Origin: Pseudomonas svalbardensis
GTDB taxonomy: Bacteria > Pseudomonadota > Gammaproteobacteria > Pseudomonadales > Pseudomonadaceae
DNA: 64,000 nt
Assembly: GCF_030053115.1 (NCBI RefSeq)
Contig: NZ_CP125619.1
Span: 497,001 to 561,000 of the forward strand
Direction: 5' to 3'
Program-made: the position numbers and the translations under genes
Shown: positions 1 through 8,220 of the stretch, piece by piece
How the letters are laid out: every line of letters begins with the position of its first letter
Numbering within the stretch: the stretch's first letter is position 1
The notes under the pieces: generated by a model
Database searches by the model: none
The model's input: the letters and a program-made list of their open reading frames with translations, nothing else
What the model was told of the DNA's origin: nothing

Positions 1-113
1 CGTTTTCCGAAAGCGTTTTGCGCCACAAGGTTGCGATCTTTCTTGAGACGCCCGACCTGCCGCAAGCACCCAAAACAGCCTTGGTGGAATACCTGATGGC
101 GGAGCTGAACTGA
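1..113 (+). CDS. C-terminal end of an unrecognised protein (partial)
   Basis: The frame open from the window start ends at the TGA at 111-113 and reads ...KTALVEYLMAELN at its C-terminus. Only about 36 residues are visible, too few to name a family. The stop overlaps the start codon of the Rhs gene by one base, so the two are probably co-transcribed and translationally coupled. Genes in this position upstream of rhs often encode T6SS tip, chaperone or adaptor proteins; that is context, not something visible in the residues. Confidence 0.55.
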   Translation, partial: FSESVLRHKVAIFLETPDLPQAPKTALVEYLMAELN

Positions 114-3100
114 TGGATCAGATCGTACGTATTGAGCAGGAGCTCGACGGCTTTAAAGACACCCTCTCCCTCTACCGGGAACAGCTCAAGCACTGGCTCA
201 GCCAAGCGGCGGACACGGCCAGCCGCGCCGCTGATTTGCCTTCGCTGATGGGCATGGAGCGGATCATCAAGTTCGGCAATGCCAGCACTGCGGTGAGCAG
301 TAGCGACAACGAATTTTTCTCCACCGTCGTGCAGTGCCCGAAGGGTGGAGAGTTAGAGATCGAGAGCAAGTTCGAATCGGTTTATGACGTTCCCGTTGGG
401 AATATCCAGGTTGATGTGATTGCTATCGACGGTGGTAAAACAACGTCTGTCACGCTTGATGAAAATGGCAAAGGGACGTTCAAGGGGGGCGAGGGCAAGT
501 TCTACCGCATTCACGTCCACAGCGAAGTCACACAGCAGCAAGTTGATGATCTTTTCTCTTCCTACGATGGCCTGACCCAAGAGTTGGAAGGGTGGCTGCG
601 CAAAGAATGGGAAGGCTTTAAACCGCAATGGTCACAGTCGACTTTTGCGGCCGCTGGCAACGGAATGCTGGCGGGAAGTTGGGCAGCAGTCATGGGTGTT
701 TGGGATGGCCTGAACCTCGTCTTTGAAATCCTTAAAAATCCTGGCGCCCACCTTGAACGGCTCGGCAGCAGTGCGCAGCAACTTATCGATCTGGCGGAGC
801 AATCACCCGCCGCGATGGAAAAAGCCATGTTGCTGGCCAGCGATGAAGCAGCGCTTTGCCTGCTGTTTCGTGCCGCGACTCTTTGGTTTTCGGCGTTACC
901 GTCTAGCGAAATTGCGGGTACCACAGCAGAGGCGGCCAGCCATGCCATTGTCTCGGTACTAATCGACATTCTGATTGCTTCAGCGCTGGCTCTCACGGGT
1001 GTCGGCATGCCCGCCGCCGTAGCCTATTTGAAGCTTCGTGGAATCAAGTACGGAAAGGTGCTCGCCGGTCTGGCTACGCGCTTCGTCGAGGCTGTTTTCA
1101 ATATTCTCAACACCTTCATGAAGTACATCGACCAATACAAATCGGTCGCCGCACGCGGTGTTGCTGTGGGTCTGAAAAAAGGGCGCATGCAGCTGCGTTG
1201 GGATGCCAAGCGCAATACCACGCTCAAGCAAAACGAACACCACGACAACGTCCCGGATCAGGCTAAAAACCCCAATGGCGACAGCGCCGATTCCGTTGAT
1301 AAAACCGCCACCAACAAATGCCCGGTGTCGATGGTCACCGGCGAAGAACTGCTGACCCTCACCGACGGCTCGCTGGACGGCATCCTGCCGTTCGACTTCA
1401 CCCGGCTCTATCGCACCAGCGCCGCCGAGATCGATTGCGGCCTCGGTTTCGGCTGGAGTCACAGCCTCGCCCATCGACTGGAAATCGACGGCGACACCGT
1501 CATCTGGATCGACCACGAAAACCGCCGCACCTCCTTCCCGCTGCCGAACCACGAACGTCCGGCGATCCACAACAGCCTGTCGCGTGCGGCGATTTATCTC
1601 GGCGATCAACCCGAAGAACTGATCCTCGCCCAGGCGGGTGACGACGCACGGTTCTATCACTTTCATAACGGTCGGTTGACGGCGATCAGCGACGCTTACG
1701 ACAACCGTCTGCGCATCACCCGCGATCGACAAGACCGCATCAAACGCCTCGACAACGGTGCCGGTCGCGCATTGTTGCTGCGCTATGACCGCAGCCATTT
1801 GGTCGCCGTCGAGTATCAGCGCTTTCATCCGGCCGACACCCTCGACGAGGCCTGGCACACCGAACAGACGCTGGTCACGTATCACTACGACGAACGCGAT
1901 CAACTGATCGAAGCCACCAACGCCGCCGGCGAAAGCGAACGCTACGACTACGACGATCAGCACGTCATCTTGCAGCGGCAACTGACCGGTGGGGCGAGTT
2001 TCTTCTGGGAGTGGGAAAGGTCCGGCAAGGCCGCACGATGTGTCCGCCATTGGGCGTCGTTTTCACAGATGGACGCGCGTTACGTCTGGGATGACGAGGG
2101 CAGTGTCACCGTCCAGAACATCGACGGCAGTGAAGAGGTTTACGTCCACGACGATCGGGCGCGACTGGTGCGCAAGGTCGAGCTGGACGGTGGCGAGCAC
2201 CTCAAGGCTTACGACGACAACGGGCGGCTGATTGCCGAGCAGGATCCGCTCGGCGCCGTCACCGAATACCGTTACGACGAGGTCGGACGGCTTATCGCGC
2301 TGATTCCGCCGGAAGACGAACCGACGGCCTACGAGTATCGCAACGGTTTCCTGCACGCGCGCTACCGCGGCAAAGCGGTCTGGACTTCTCAGCGCAATGC
2401 TCAGGGGGACGTGACCGAGGCCACCGATCCCGCCGGGCATGTCAGCCACTACCACTACGACAAAAAAGGCCAGCTGCTGTCGATCCGTTACCCGGACAAC
2501 AGCCGGCATGTCTTCGTCTGGAGCGCCTTAGGGCAACTGCTCGAAGAGACCTTGCCGGACGGTAGCCAGCGGCGGTTTTCCTACGATGCGATGGGGCGGC
2601 AAATTACCCGTCAGGACGAACACGGCGCCGTCACTCAATACCAATGGGATGCCGTCGGCCGACTGATCCAGACGACGCTGCCCACAGGCGCCAGCCGCGC
2701 CTTCAGCTACAACGCCTACGGCAAGATCACCGCCGAGCGCGACGAACTGGGGCGTTTCACGCGTTACGAATACGTCGACGACCTGCACCTGGTCAGCCGC
2801 CGGATCAATCCCGACGGTACCCAGCTGAAGTACCACTACGACAACGCCCAGCTGTTACTCACGGAAATCGAAAACGAATCCGGCGAAAAATATCAGCTGG
2901 ACTACACGCCGAACGGCTTGATCCGACAGGAGACCGGATTCGACGGCCAACGCACGGCATACGCCTACGACCTCAACGGCCAGCTGCTGGAGAAAACCGA
3001 GTTCGGCGAGGGCGGTTCGCAGCTGGTGACGGCTTATCAGCGGGATTCGGCCGGACGGTTGCTGGTCAAAACCCTGCCCGACGGCATCAAGGTTGAATAC

Positions 3101-3907
3101 CGCTACGACAGCCTCGGCCGGTTGGTCAGCGTCGATGACGGCCACGACCATCCGCTGGAGTTCGAATACGACCAACAGGACCGCCTGATCACCGAACATC
3201 AGGGCTGGGGCACGCTACGTTATGGCTACGACGCCTGCGGCCAGCTCAATCGCCTGCGTCTGCCGGACGGCAGCAAACTCGACTACCACCACGCCAAGGG
3301 CGGCGCGCTGACGGCCATCGACCTCAACGGCGCACGACTCACGACCCATCAATTCGCCGTCGGCCGCGAACAGCAACGCCAGCAAGGGCAGCTGCTCAGC
3401 GAATATGCCTACGACGATCAGGGCCGATTGAAGGCCCACGCTGTCAGTCAACAGCACCAAACGCTGTATCGCCGCGACTATGCCTACAGCGCCAACGGCA
3501 ATCTCGACAGCATCGCCGACACCCGTCACGGCCAACGCAATTACCAATACGACTCGCTCAACCGCCTGACCCGCGTCCGCCACACCCGCGATGACCCACC
3601 AGAAAGCTTCGCCCACGACCCCGCCGGCAACCTGCTGATGCAGGACCGCCCCGGCGCCGCGACCGTCAAAGGTAACCGCCTGCTCCTGCAAGGCGACCGC
3701 CATTACGACTACGACGCCTTCGGCAACCTCATCCGCGAACGCCGCGGCACCGCGCAAAAACTCGTCACCGAATACCGCTACGACTGCCAACACCGCTTGG
3801 TCGGCGTCACCACCCCGGACGGTCGTTGCTCAAGTTATCGCTACGACGCCTTCGGCCGCCGCATCGCCAAAACTGTCGACGGCCACACCACCGAGTTCTT
3901 CTGGTAG
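113..3907 (+). CDS. Rhs/YD-repeat polymorphic toxin, main part, truncated by an in-frame amber codon
   Basis: 1264 residues. The N-terminal 400 residues contain hydrophobic stretches near residues 182-207, 245-262 and 278-309, as in prePAAR/transmembrane Rhs effectors of the type VI secretion system. The Rhs domain begins near residue 403 (CPVSMVTGEELL) and is followed by many YD repeats (RYDxxGRL type) that would build the hollow beta-cocoon enclosing the toxin. The frame stops at TAG (3905-3907) directly after TEFFW. The same frame continues without interruption as GDNLVAESS and on through the Rhs core motif, so the natural protein was probably about 1594 residues and a CAG glutamine codon became TAG. 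As it stands the product lacks the core-closing segment and the toxin and is unlikely to be a working effector unless the amber is suppressed. Confidence 0.85.
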   Translation: MDQIVRIEQELDGFKDTLSLYREQLKHWLSQAADTASRAADLPSLMGMERIIKFGNASTAVSSSDNEFFSTVVQCPKGGELEIESKFESVYDVPVGNIQVDVIAIDGGKTTSVTLDENGKGTFKGGEGKFYRIHVHSEVTQQQVDDLFSSYDGLTQELEGWLRKEWEGFKPQWSQSTFAAAGNGMLAGSWAAVMGVWDGLNLVFEILKNPGAHLERLGSSAQQLIDLAEQSPAAMEKAMLLASDEAALCLLFRAATLWFSALPSSEIAGTTAEAASHAIVSVLIDILIASALALTGVGMPAAVAYLKLRGIKYGKVLAGLATRFVEAVFNILNTFMKYIDQYKSVAARGVAVGLKKGRMQLRWDAKRNTTLKQNEHHDNVPDQAKNPNGDSADSVDKTATNKCPVSMVTGEELLTLTDGSLDGILPFDFTRLYRTSAAEIDCGLGFGWSHSLAHRLEIDGDTVIWIDHENRRTSFPLPNHERPAIHNSLSRAAIYLGDQPEELILAQAGDDARFYHFHNGRLTAISDAYDNRLRITRDRQDRIKRLDNGAGRALLLRYDRSHLVAVEYQRFHPADTLDEAWHTEQTLVTYHYDERDQLIEATNAAGESERYDYDDQHVILQRQLTGGASFFWEWERSGKAARCVRHWASFSQMDARYVWDDEGSVTVQNIDGSEEVYVHDDRARLVRKVELDGGEHLKAYDDNGRLIAEQDPLGAVTEYRYDEVGRLIALIPPEDEPTAYEYRNGFLHARYRGKAVWTSQRNAQGDVTEATDPAGHVSHYHYDKKGQLLSIRYPDNSRHVFVWSALGQLLEETLPDGSQRRFSYDAMGRQITRQDEHGAVTQYQWDAVGRLIQTTLPTGASRAFSYNAYGKITAERDELGRFTRYEYVDDLHLVSRRINPDGTQLKYHYDNAQLLLTEIENESGEKYQLDYTPNGLIRQETGFDGQRTAYAYDLNGQLLEKTEFGEGGSQLVTAYQRDSAGRLLVKTLPDGIKVEYRYDSLGRLVSVDDGHDHPLEFEYDQQDRLITEHQGWGTLRYGYDACGQLNRLRLPDGSKLDYHHAKGGALTAIDLNGARLTTHQFAVGREQQRQQGQLLSEYAYDDQGRLKAHAVSQQHQTLYRRDYAYSANGNLDSIADTRHGQRNYQYDSLNRLTRVRHTRDDPPESFAHDPAGNLLMQDRPGAATVKGNRLLLQGDRHYDYDAFGNLIRERRGTAQKLVTEYRYDCQHRLVGVTTPDGRCSSYRYDAFGRRIAKTVDGHTTEFFW

Positions 3908-3988
3908 GGCGACAACCTCGTCGCCGAAAGCAGCCGCGAACATTACCGCAGCTACGTCTACGAACCTGGCAGCTTCCGCCCACTGGCC

Positions 3989-4897
3989 ATGCTCGACGGT
4001 AAAGGCCTGCGCAAGGCATGCCCGTTCTACTACCAGCTCGATCACCTGGGTACGCCGCAGGAACTGACTGATTTTGGTGGCGAGATTGTTTGGTCGGCGA
4101 AGTACAGCGCCTATGGAAAAGTCACTCGCCTGGCGTTTGGCGGGGGAGAGCAGCTCGAGCAACCGTTGCGGTTTCAGGGGCAGTACTTCGACGCTGAGAG
4201 TGGTCTGCATTACAACCGGCATCGGTACTATGATCCGGAGGCTGGTCGGTACCTGACGCCCGACCCGATCAAGTTGGCGGGTGGGCTGAACCAGTACCAG
4301 TACACGCCGAATCCGACGGGGTGGGTTGATCCGTTGGGGTTGAGCGGGAATTGCCCGCCGCCGAATAAACCTCGGTGTGGGGCGCCGGATGATACGACTG
4401 GCGCTAAGGTTGATGAGGGTGAGCCCGCGCTGCCGAAGCTGACGGGGGATCAGCGAAGAGCGCGTATCGATGAGCTGGCGGAAGCGAATGCATATCGACG
4501 TTTAGATGAGATGGAAAGGGCCACTCCAGGTGCTCATTTTCTAGAAAAACATGGCAAGCAAACTAGTTTGGCGTCGCAACGTGAGCGAGCAATGACCGGA
4601 CGAAACCCTACAACGGGAGTTATTGAAAGATACACAAGCGGGAGAAAGGCTGGTCAGCCAAAAATTCCTAGTGCTGCGACACGTTTTATTAGTTATAGAG
4701 ATCAGTTGAACGCTATTCACCGTGCTCAGCTAATATTCAGGCGTAATGGTCATGCTGCATCTAAAGAGCCAATGAATATGGGTAAGCAAATAGGCGAGGG
4801 GTACAAACGAGGTGGTTTGGTCTATGGCAAACAAACAAACGCAGTCGCCATACTAGATAGAACCGGTGCTCCTATAACAACTTATGCGGATTTTTGA
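3989..4897 (+). CDS. Rhs C-terminal fragment: core-closing motif plus variable toxin tip
   Basis: This is the in-frame continuation of the Rhs gene after its amber codon. The first ATG is at 3989, with no clear Shine-Dalgarno sequence before it. Residues 1-118 are Rhs core, with YYDPEAGRYLTPDPIKL and the cleavage motif DPLGL at about 114-118. The remaining ~184 residues are the variable tip. It contains AHFLEKHGKQTS, an R-rich stretch and ATRFISYRDQLNAIHRA. The H-x-x-E-K-H pattern followed by Arg and then a Thr/Ser-Phe strand resembles the bacterial RNase A-like (BECR-fold) toxins seen in some CdiA and Rhs tips; this is inference from pattern only. From about 4480 onward the DNA is clearly more AT-rich than the Rhs core, as expected for exchanged tips. 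An immunity candidate starts 2 bases after the stop. Confidence 0.7.
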   Translation: MLDGKGLRKACPFYYQLDHLGTPQELTDFGGEIVWSAKYSAYGKVTRLAFGGGEQLEQPLRFQGQYFDAESGLHYNRHRYYDPEAGRYLTPDPIKLAGGLNQYQYTPNPTGWVDPLGLSGNCPPPNKPRCGAPDDTTGAKVDEGEPALPKLTGDQRRARIDELAEANAYRRLDEMERATPGAHFLEKHGKQTSLASQRERAMTGRNPTTGVIERYTSGRKAGQPKIPSAATRFISYRDQLNAIHRAQLIFRRNGHAASKEPMNMGKQIGEGYKRGGLVYGKQTNAVAILDRTGAPITTYADF

Positions 4898-4899
4898 AT

Positions 4900-5250
4900 A
4901 TGAAACGCCAACCTAAGCTTTCTATCTTGCGCGGTCTGCTTTTTCTATTCGACATTGATAATGTTGATGACGTTGAAAGAGAAGAGATAATAGTTTCTAA
5001 AAACGTTAATGATGAGGCGGAGCTCGCTGAGTTGTTCGATATGCTAATGAGGCCAGAATTCACTGCCTATAGTGACAGTGATCGCGAGTGGTATATCGAT
5101 ACATTGATTTATTATTTGGGTTTGGAGGAGGACTTTAATTCTGTTTTTGATAAATTGACAACCTATTTTGATGACGAGGTTGAAGATCAACGGAAATTTA
5201 TGCAGGTCCTTCTGGAATGCCTGTTGCGATATCAGGCTGAAATGAAATAA
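4900..5250 (+). CDS. Probable cognate immunity protein for the Rhs tip
   Basis: 116 residues from ATG 4900; a TTG at 4894 would overlap the toxin stop and is the alternative start. The protein is small, very acidic (DIDNVDDVEREE, YFDDEVEDQ) and probably helical, with no signal peptide. Its position immediately after the toxin tip, with coupling-distance spacing and the same low GC, is the standard layout of Rhs toxin-immunity pairs. I do not recognise the family. The job, binding and neutralising the tip in the cytoplasm, is inferred from position. Confidence 0.65.
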   Translation: MKRQPKLSILRGLLFLFDIDNVDDVEREEIIVSKNVNDEAELAELFDMLMRPEFTAYSDSDREWYIDTLIYYLGLEEDFNSVFDKLTTYFDDEVEDQRKFMQVLLECLLRYQAEMK

Positions 5251-5278
5251 AAACTATGCGGTTCTAAAATAAATAAAA

Positions 5279-5292
5279 TCCGTCCCGTTTTT
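5279..5292 (+). repeat. Junction motif TCCGTCCC + T-run, copy 1
   Basis: TCCGTCCCG followed by a run of T, lying after the first immunity gene. The same motif (TCCGTCCCC plus T-run) occurs at 7385-7398 and, as part of the IS4 target duplication, at 5858-5868. It marks the start of each AT-rich orphan unit in this locus. Confidence 0.5.
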
Positions 5293-5296
5293 TTTC

Positions 5297-5344
5297 AAGT
5301 TTGGTGGTAAAGATATTTCGTTTACGTTGTATCCGGTTAAGTGA
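5297..5344 (+). pseudogene. Remnant C-terminal tail of a displaced toxin tip
   Basis: Immediately upstream of the second immunity-like gene, one frame reads KFGGKDISFTLYPVK and then stops at TGA 5342-5344, six bases before the next ATG. There is no start and no open upstream body (the frame runs back only into the junction motif). A short toxin tail directly before its immunity gene is what remains when a Rhs tip is replaced by recombination. The assignment is inference from arrangement and composition. Confidence 0.4.
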
Positions 5345-5350
5345 GGAGTT

Positions 5351-5761
5351 ATGCTTATTGATTTTGGTACTGGGCAGCCATATATACCGACGCCTTCATA
5401 TTTTTTGGGGTGTTTCGATATTTATGATCGTGAAGAAACACTTGGAGAGGAATTGGAGAAGTTTAATCCGAATGATCCGTCGGATAGGGAGGAATTAATA
5501 CTCAAGTATTGTCTGGTTAGAAAAAGTACCTATCGACATCGCTTTTTGCGTTATAAGTGTTTGGAAATGGCGCTTCAGGACAAAAGTTACGATTTTCAGT
5601 CGCTTTTTAAGTATGACCCAGAGGCATATTCCTCATTCCCCTGTGGGTGGGATGAAATGGAAAATACAAGAGTTTTTTTTGAAGATATTTATCGATTGGC
5701 AACTATCGAGTGGAAAGAAGACCTTCAAAAAGCCAGTCTTGAGGATCAATCCACTTGGTAG
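5351..5761 (+). CDS. Orphan immunity-like protein (136 aa)
   Basis: Acidic protein of 136 residues beginning MLIDFGTGQPYIPT, preceded by a purine-rich ribosome site (GAGGAG at 5343-5348). No signal peptide or membrane segment. The gene is AT-rich and sits downstream of a short toxin-tail remnant, so it looks like the immunity gene of an earlier Rhs tip kept after tip exchange. The family is not recognised; a function as immunity protein is inferred from context. Confidence 0.6.
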   Translation: MLIDFGTGQPYIPTPSYFLGCFDIYDREETLGEELEKFNPNDPSDREELILKYCLVRKSTYRHRFLRYKCLEMALQDKSYDFQSLFKYDPEAYSSFPCGWDEMENTRVFFEDIYRLATIEWKEDLQKASLEDQSTW

Positions 5762-5780
5762 AGGACGTCTCAGTGCGGAA

Positions 5781-5845
5781 GCGAAATTTCCGGGCAGGCT
5801 CATCGGAAGTTTCCTTTAACTCGTAGCGGTATGTATGAGCTGGTG
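5781..5845 (+). repeat. 65-bp direct repeat, copy A
   Basis: Aligns without gaps to 8127-8191, with 54 of 65 positions identical by hand count. Each copy lies shortly downstream of an orphan immunity-like gene. The shared core is a TTTCCGGGCA stretch, then TCGGAAGTTTCCTT, then GTAGCGGT. The two copies bracket the IS4 element and the third orphan gene. Confidence 0.75.
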
Positions 5846-5857
5846 TAAAGGGTAAAT

Positions 5858-5868
5858 ATGTCCGTCCC
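5858..5868 (+). repeat. Target-site duplication of the IS4 element, left copy
   Basis: ATGTCCGTCCC directly abuts the left inverted repeat; the identical right copy is at 7383-7393. Removing the element restores ATGTCCGTCCCC plus a T-run, matching the junction motif at 5279. Confidence 0.9.
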
Positions 5869-7382
5869 GAATGGCACTTACTTAGCTGCTAACCACTTGA
5901 GCTGAAAGCAAAAAATGAAGAAGGGCTGGTCTTGGTCTACGGTGATAGTTGCGAACACACCCCGACGAACCAAGGACACAGCCCCAAATGAATCGTAGAC
6001 GTGAAATTCTCCAGCATCAACAGCAACGTTTTCATCGACACGCTTCGGACTGTGATGCCTATGCGTTTTTCAATCTCCTCACGTCTCCCGAGCTCTTACA
6101 GCGCGTCGAGTCTGCACTGCCGGAATATCGGGAGCGTCTGTTTCCGCCGACTGAAACGCTGTCCATGTTTCTGGCTCAAGCAATGAGTGCCGACCGTTCC
6201 TGCCAGAACGCCGTCAACGACTTGTCGATTAAACGGTCATGTGGCGGCATGAAGCCCAGTAGCACTCGCACGGGCGCCTACTGCAAAGCCAGAAAACGCC
6301 TACCTGTGGAAATGGTTTCTACGCTGGTCAGGCACACCGGTGCTTCGATAAGTGATAACGCACCCTCGTCGTGGCGCTGGATGGGACGGCCTGTACGGTT
6401 GGTGGACGGCACGACGGTCAGCATGCCCGACACTGCGGCCAATCAGGGTGCCTATCCGCAGTCACGCGGCCAGAAAGTCGGTCTTGGTTTTCCCCTGTGT
6501 CGCGTGGTTGGCATCGTTTGCCTTTCCAGCGGCGCCGTCTTGGATGCCGCCCTTGGGCGCTTCCGAGGCAAAGGCGGCGATGAGCAAACGCTGCTCAGAT
6601 CAATGCTCGACACGCTGAAAACAGGCGACATTTTATTGGGCGACGCTTACTACGCTACCTACTTCTTGCTGTGTGAGTTGCAACGAAGAGGTGTCGATGG
6701 CGTGTTCGAACAATACGGTGCTCGACGGCGCAGCACGGACTTTCGCCTAGGGCAAAGTCTGGGTTCGGAAGATCACCTGATCGAATTGAAAAAGCCTGCA
6801 AGAAGACCGCCGTGGATGAGTCAAACGCATTACGAACAGGCGCCTGAAAGACTGACAGTGCGAGAGCTGAAGGCGGGTGGAAAGACTTTGGTCACCACGT
6901 TGCATTGCCCGAAGCAGACACCCAAAACAGCTCTCAAATCGCTGTACAAGGGTCGATGGCATGTCGAGTTGGATCTGCGCAATCTCAAAGCTACGCTAGG
7001 ACTTGGAAAGTTAAGCTGCAAAACCCCAGGCATGGCAGTCAAGGAGTTATGGGTCTATCTGTTGGCACACAATCTGATCCGAATGCTCATGGCGCAATCG
7101 GCTCTGTTAGCGGATTGCTTGCCTCGCGAACTGAGCTTCAAACACAGCCTTCAGCTATGGCTGGCTTTGCGACAATATGGCAGCCCCGAAGACGAGGATG
7201 GCCTGTCGAATTTATTGATGTTGATTGCTCAGAGGCGCGTCGGGAATCGGCCTGGTCGTATCGAGCCGCGAGCCATAAAACGAAGACCTCAAGCCTACCC
7301 CTTACTGACCAAACCGCGTCGGTCAGCAAGGGCAGATGTCAGGAAAAATGGGCACGCAAAACATGTTAAGTAAGTGCCATTC
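5869..7382 (+). mobile_element. IS4-family insertion sequence, complete, 1514 bp
   Basis: Perfect 16-bp terminal inverted repeats, GAATGGCACTTACTTA at 5869-5884 and its complement at 7367-7382, enclose one transposase gene. The element is flanked by an 11-bp direct repeat ATGTCCGTCCC (5858-5868 and 7383-7393), a target-site duplication in the range known for IS4. Intact ends, an intact open frame and an exact duplication suggest a fairly recent insertion, into the junction between two orphan immunity units. Confidence 0.92.
5988..7373 (+). CDS. IS4-family DDE transposase
   Basis: 461 residues from ATG 5988; an in-frame TTG at 5949 would add 13 residues, but the ATG is the more natural start. 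It catalyses cut-and-paste transposition through an RNase H-like DDE domain. Visible acidic motifs are VDGTTVSMPD near residue 138 (first Asp), LLGDAYYATY near 219 (second Asp) and YKGRWHVELDLRNLK near 320, which fits the Y-x2-R-x3-E-x6-K signature typical of IS4. The basic C-terminal tail is normal. The frame is complete and fills the element, so the transposase is probably active. Confidence 0.93.
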   Translation: MNRRREILQHQQQRFHRHASDCDAYAFFNLLTSPELLQRVESALPEYRERLFPPTETLSMFLAQAMSADRSCQNAVNDLSIKRSCGGMKPSSTRTGAYCKARKRLPVEMVSTLVRHTGASISDNAPSSWRWMGRPVRLVDGTTVSMPDTAANQGAYPQSRGQKVGLGFPLCRVVGIVCLSSGAVLDAALGRFRGKGGDEQTLLRSMLDTLKTGDILLGDAYYATYFLLCELQRRGVDGVFEQYGARRRSTDFRLGQSLGSEDHLIELKKPARRPPWMSQTHYEQAPERLTVRELKAGGKTLVTTLHCPKQTPKTALKSLYKGRWHVELDLRNLKATLGLGKLSCKTPGMAVKELWVYLLAHNLIRMLMAQSALLADCLPRELSFKHSLQLWLALRQYGSPEDEDGLSNLLMLIAQRRVGNRPGRIEPRAIKRRPQAYPLLTKPRRSARADVRKNGHAKHVK

Positions 7383-7462
7383 ATGTCCGTCCCCTTTTTG
7401 ATTTAGAAGTAAATGGATATATATCTTTTTTATCTGTTTGGTTGGGGAGGGTTTTGTTTGTG

Positions 7463-8095
7463 TTGAAAGTTATTGAAGAAGAAAAAACTACATCCTTGCT
7501 TGAACGAATGGATGACGCAGGCTGTGTTGTTAATTTTGTAGTGCTCTCTCTTGAGGAGAGTGTGAAGGTCAACGAATCGATTCATCGACAAGCCTTGGTC
7601 AGGCTTCACGAAAAACTCATGAAAGACTCATGGGATTGGCATAACAGTTTAATAAAGAATCCGGAATATAAAAGTTCTGGAGATCCTGCTATCAGCTGGG
7701 AGCTGGATAAAGCCGTTGCTACTATTTTGACCCAAGAAGAAATACATAATCTGATTCTGACCGATGGTTATGTACGAGGGCCGCTGGCGCTTTATGGTTA
7801 TTTCAGAGAGCCGCCTTATGGCACGGAATTCAAAGGTGGAGAGCTCAAGGCGAAGGAACTGTTCCATGAGTGGCGCCAAATTCTGGGGCTCGAAGAGCAA
7901 GATGATATCGTCGTAATTAACTGGGTTAAGGGATTTAAAAAGGAATGGCTTGATAATGACGACGCAATTCCAGGGCGTGAGCCATGGAGCGATTACTTTG
8001 ATGAAGGCTTGGAATGGTGGGGCGTATGGTGTTTGACGATCTGGAATCCCACACGTCGGACTTTTAGCGCATTGATCGCCAGTACTTCTGACTGA
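7463..8095 (+). CDS. Orphan immunity-like protein with a Trp-rich C-terminus
   Basis: About 210 residues. The start is uncertain: TTG 7442, GTG 7460 and TTG 7463 are all in frame. GGGGAGG at 7445-7451 is best spaced for 7460 or 7463, so I place it at 7463. The protein is acidic, has no signal peptide, and ends with EPWSDYFDEGLEWWGVWCLT followed by a WNPTRRTFSALIASTSD segment. Proteins with this tail are, from memory, common hypothetical genes near Pseudomonas Rhs loci. It lies between the IS4 insertion and the second copy of the 65-bp repeat and is probably another displaced immunity gene. The biochemical role is unknown. Confidence 0.6.
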   Translation: MKVIEEEKTTSLLERMDDAGCVVNFVVLSLEESVKVNESIHRQALVRLHEKLMKDSWDWHNSLIKNPEYKSSGDPAISWELDKAVATILTQEEIHNLILTDGYVRGPLALYGYFREPPYGTEFKGGELKAKELFHEWRQILGLEEQDDIVVINWVKGFKKEWLDNDDAIPGREPWSDYFDEGLEWWGVWCLTIWNPTRRTFSALIASTSD

Positions 8096-8126
8096 TTAGA
8101 CGTTGTTTAATTTTGTGATGATATTC

Positions 8127-8191
8127 GCGACATTTCCGGGCAAGGTCGTCGGAAGTTTCCTTCAAGTTGTAGCGGTTTCCATGAACTGGTG
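8127..8191 (+). repeat. 65-bp direct repeat, copy B
   Basis: Ungapped match to 5781-5845 (54/65 identical). It starts about 30 bases after the stop of the third immunity-like gene, the same relative place as copy A after the second. Confidence 0.75.
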
Positions 8192-8220
8192 CGCAACGCG
8201 CCTCATCGATAGTCTCTTAG

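Noticed and set aside
5301..5498. 65-codon frame MVVKIFRLRC...
   Set aside because: It runs out of frame over the second immunity-like gene, which has a better ribosome site and composition.
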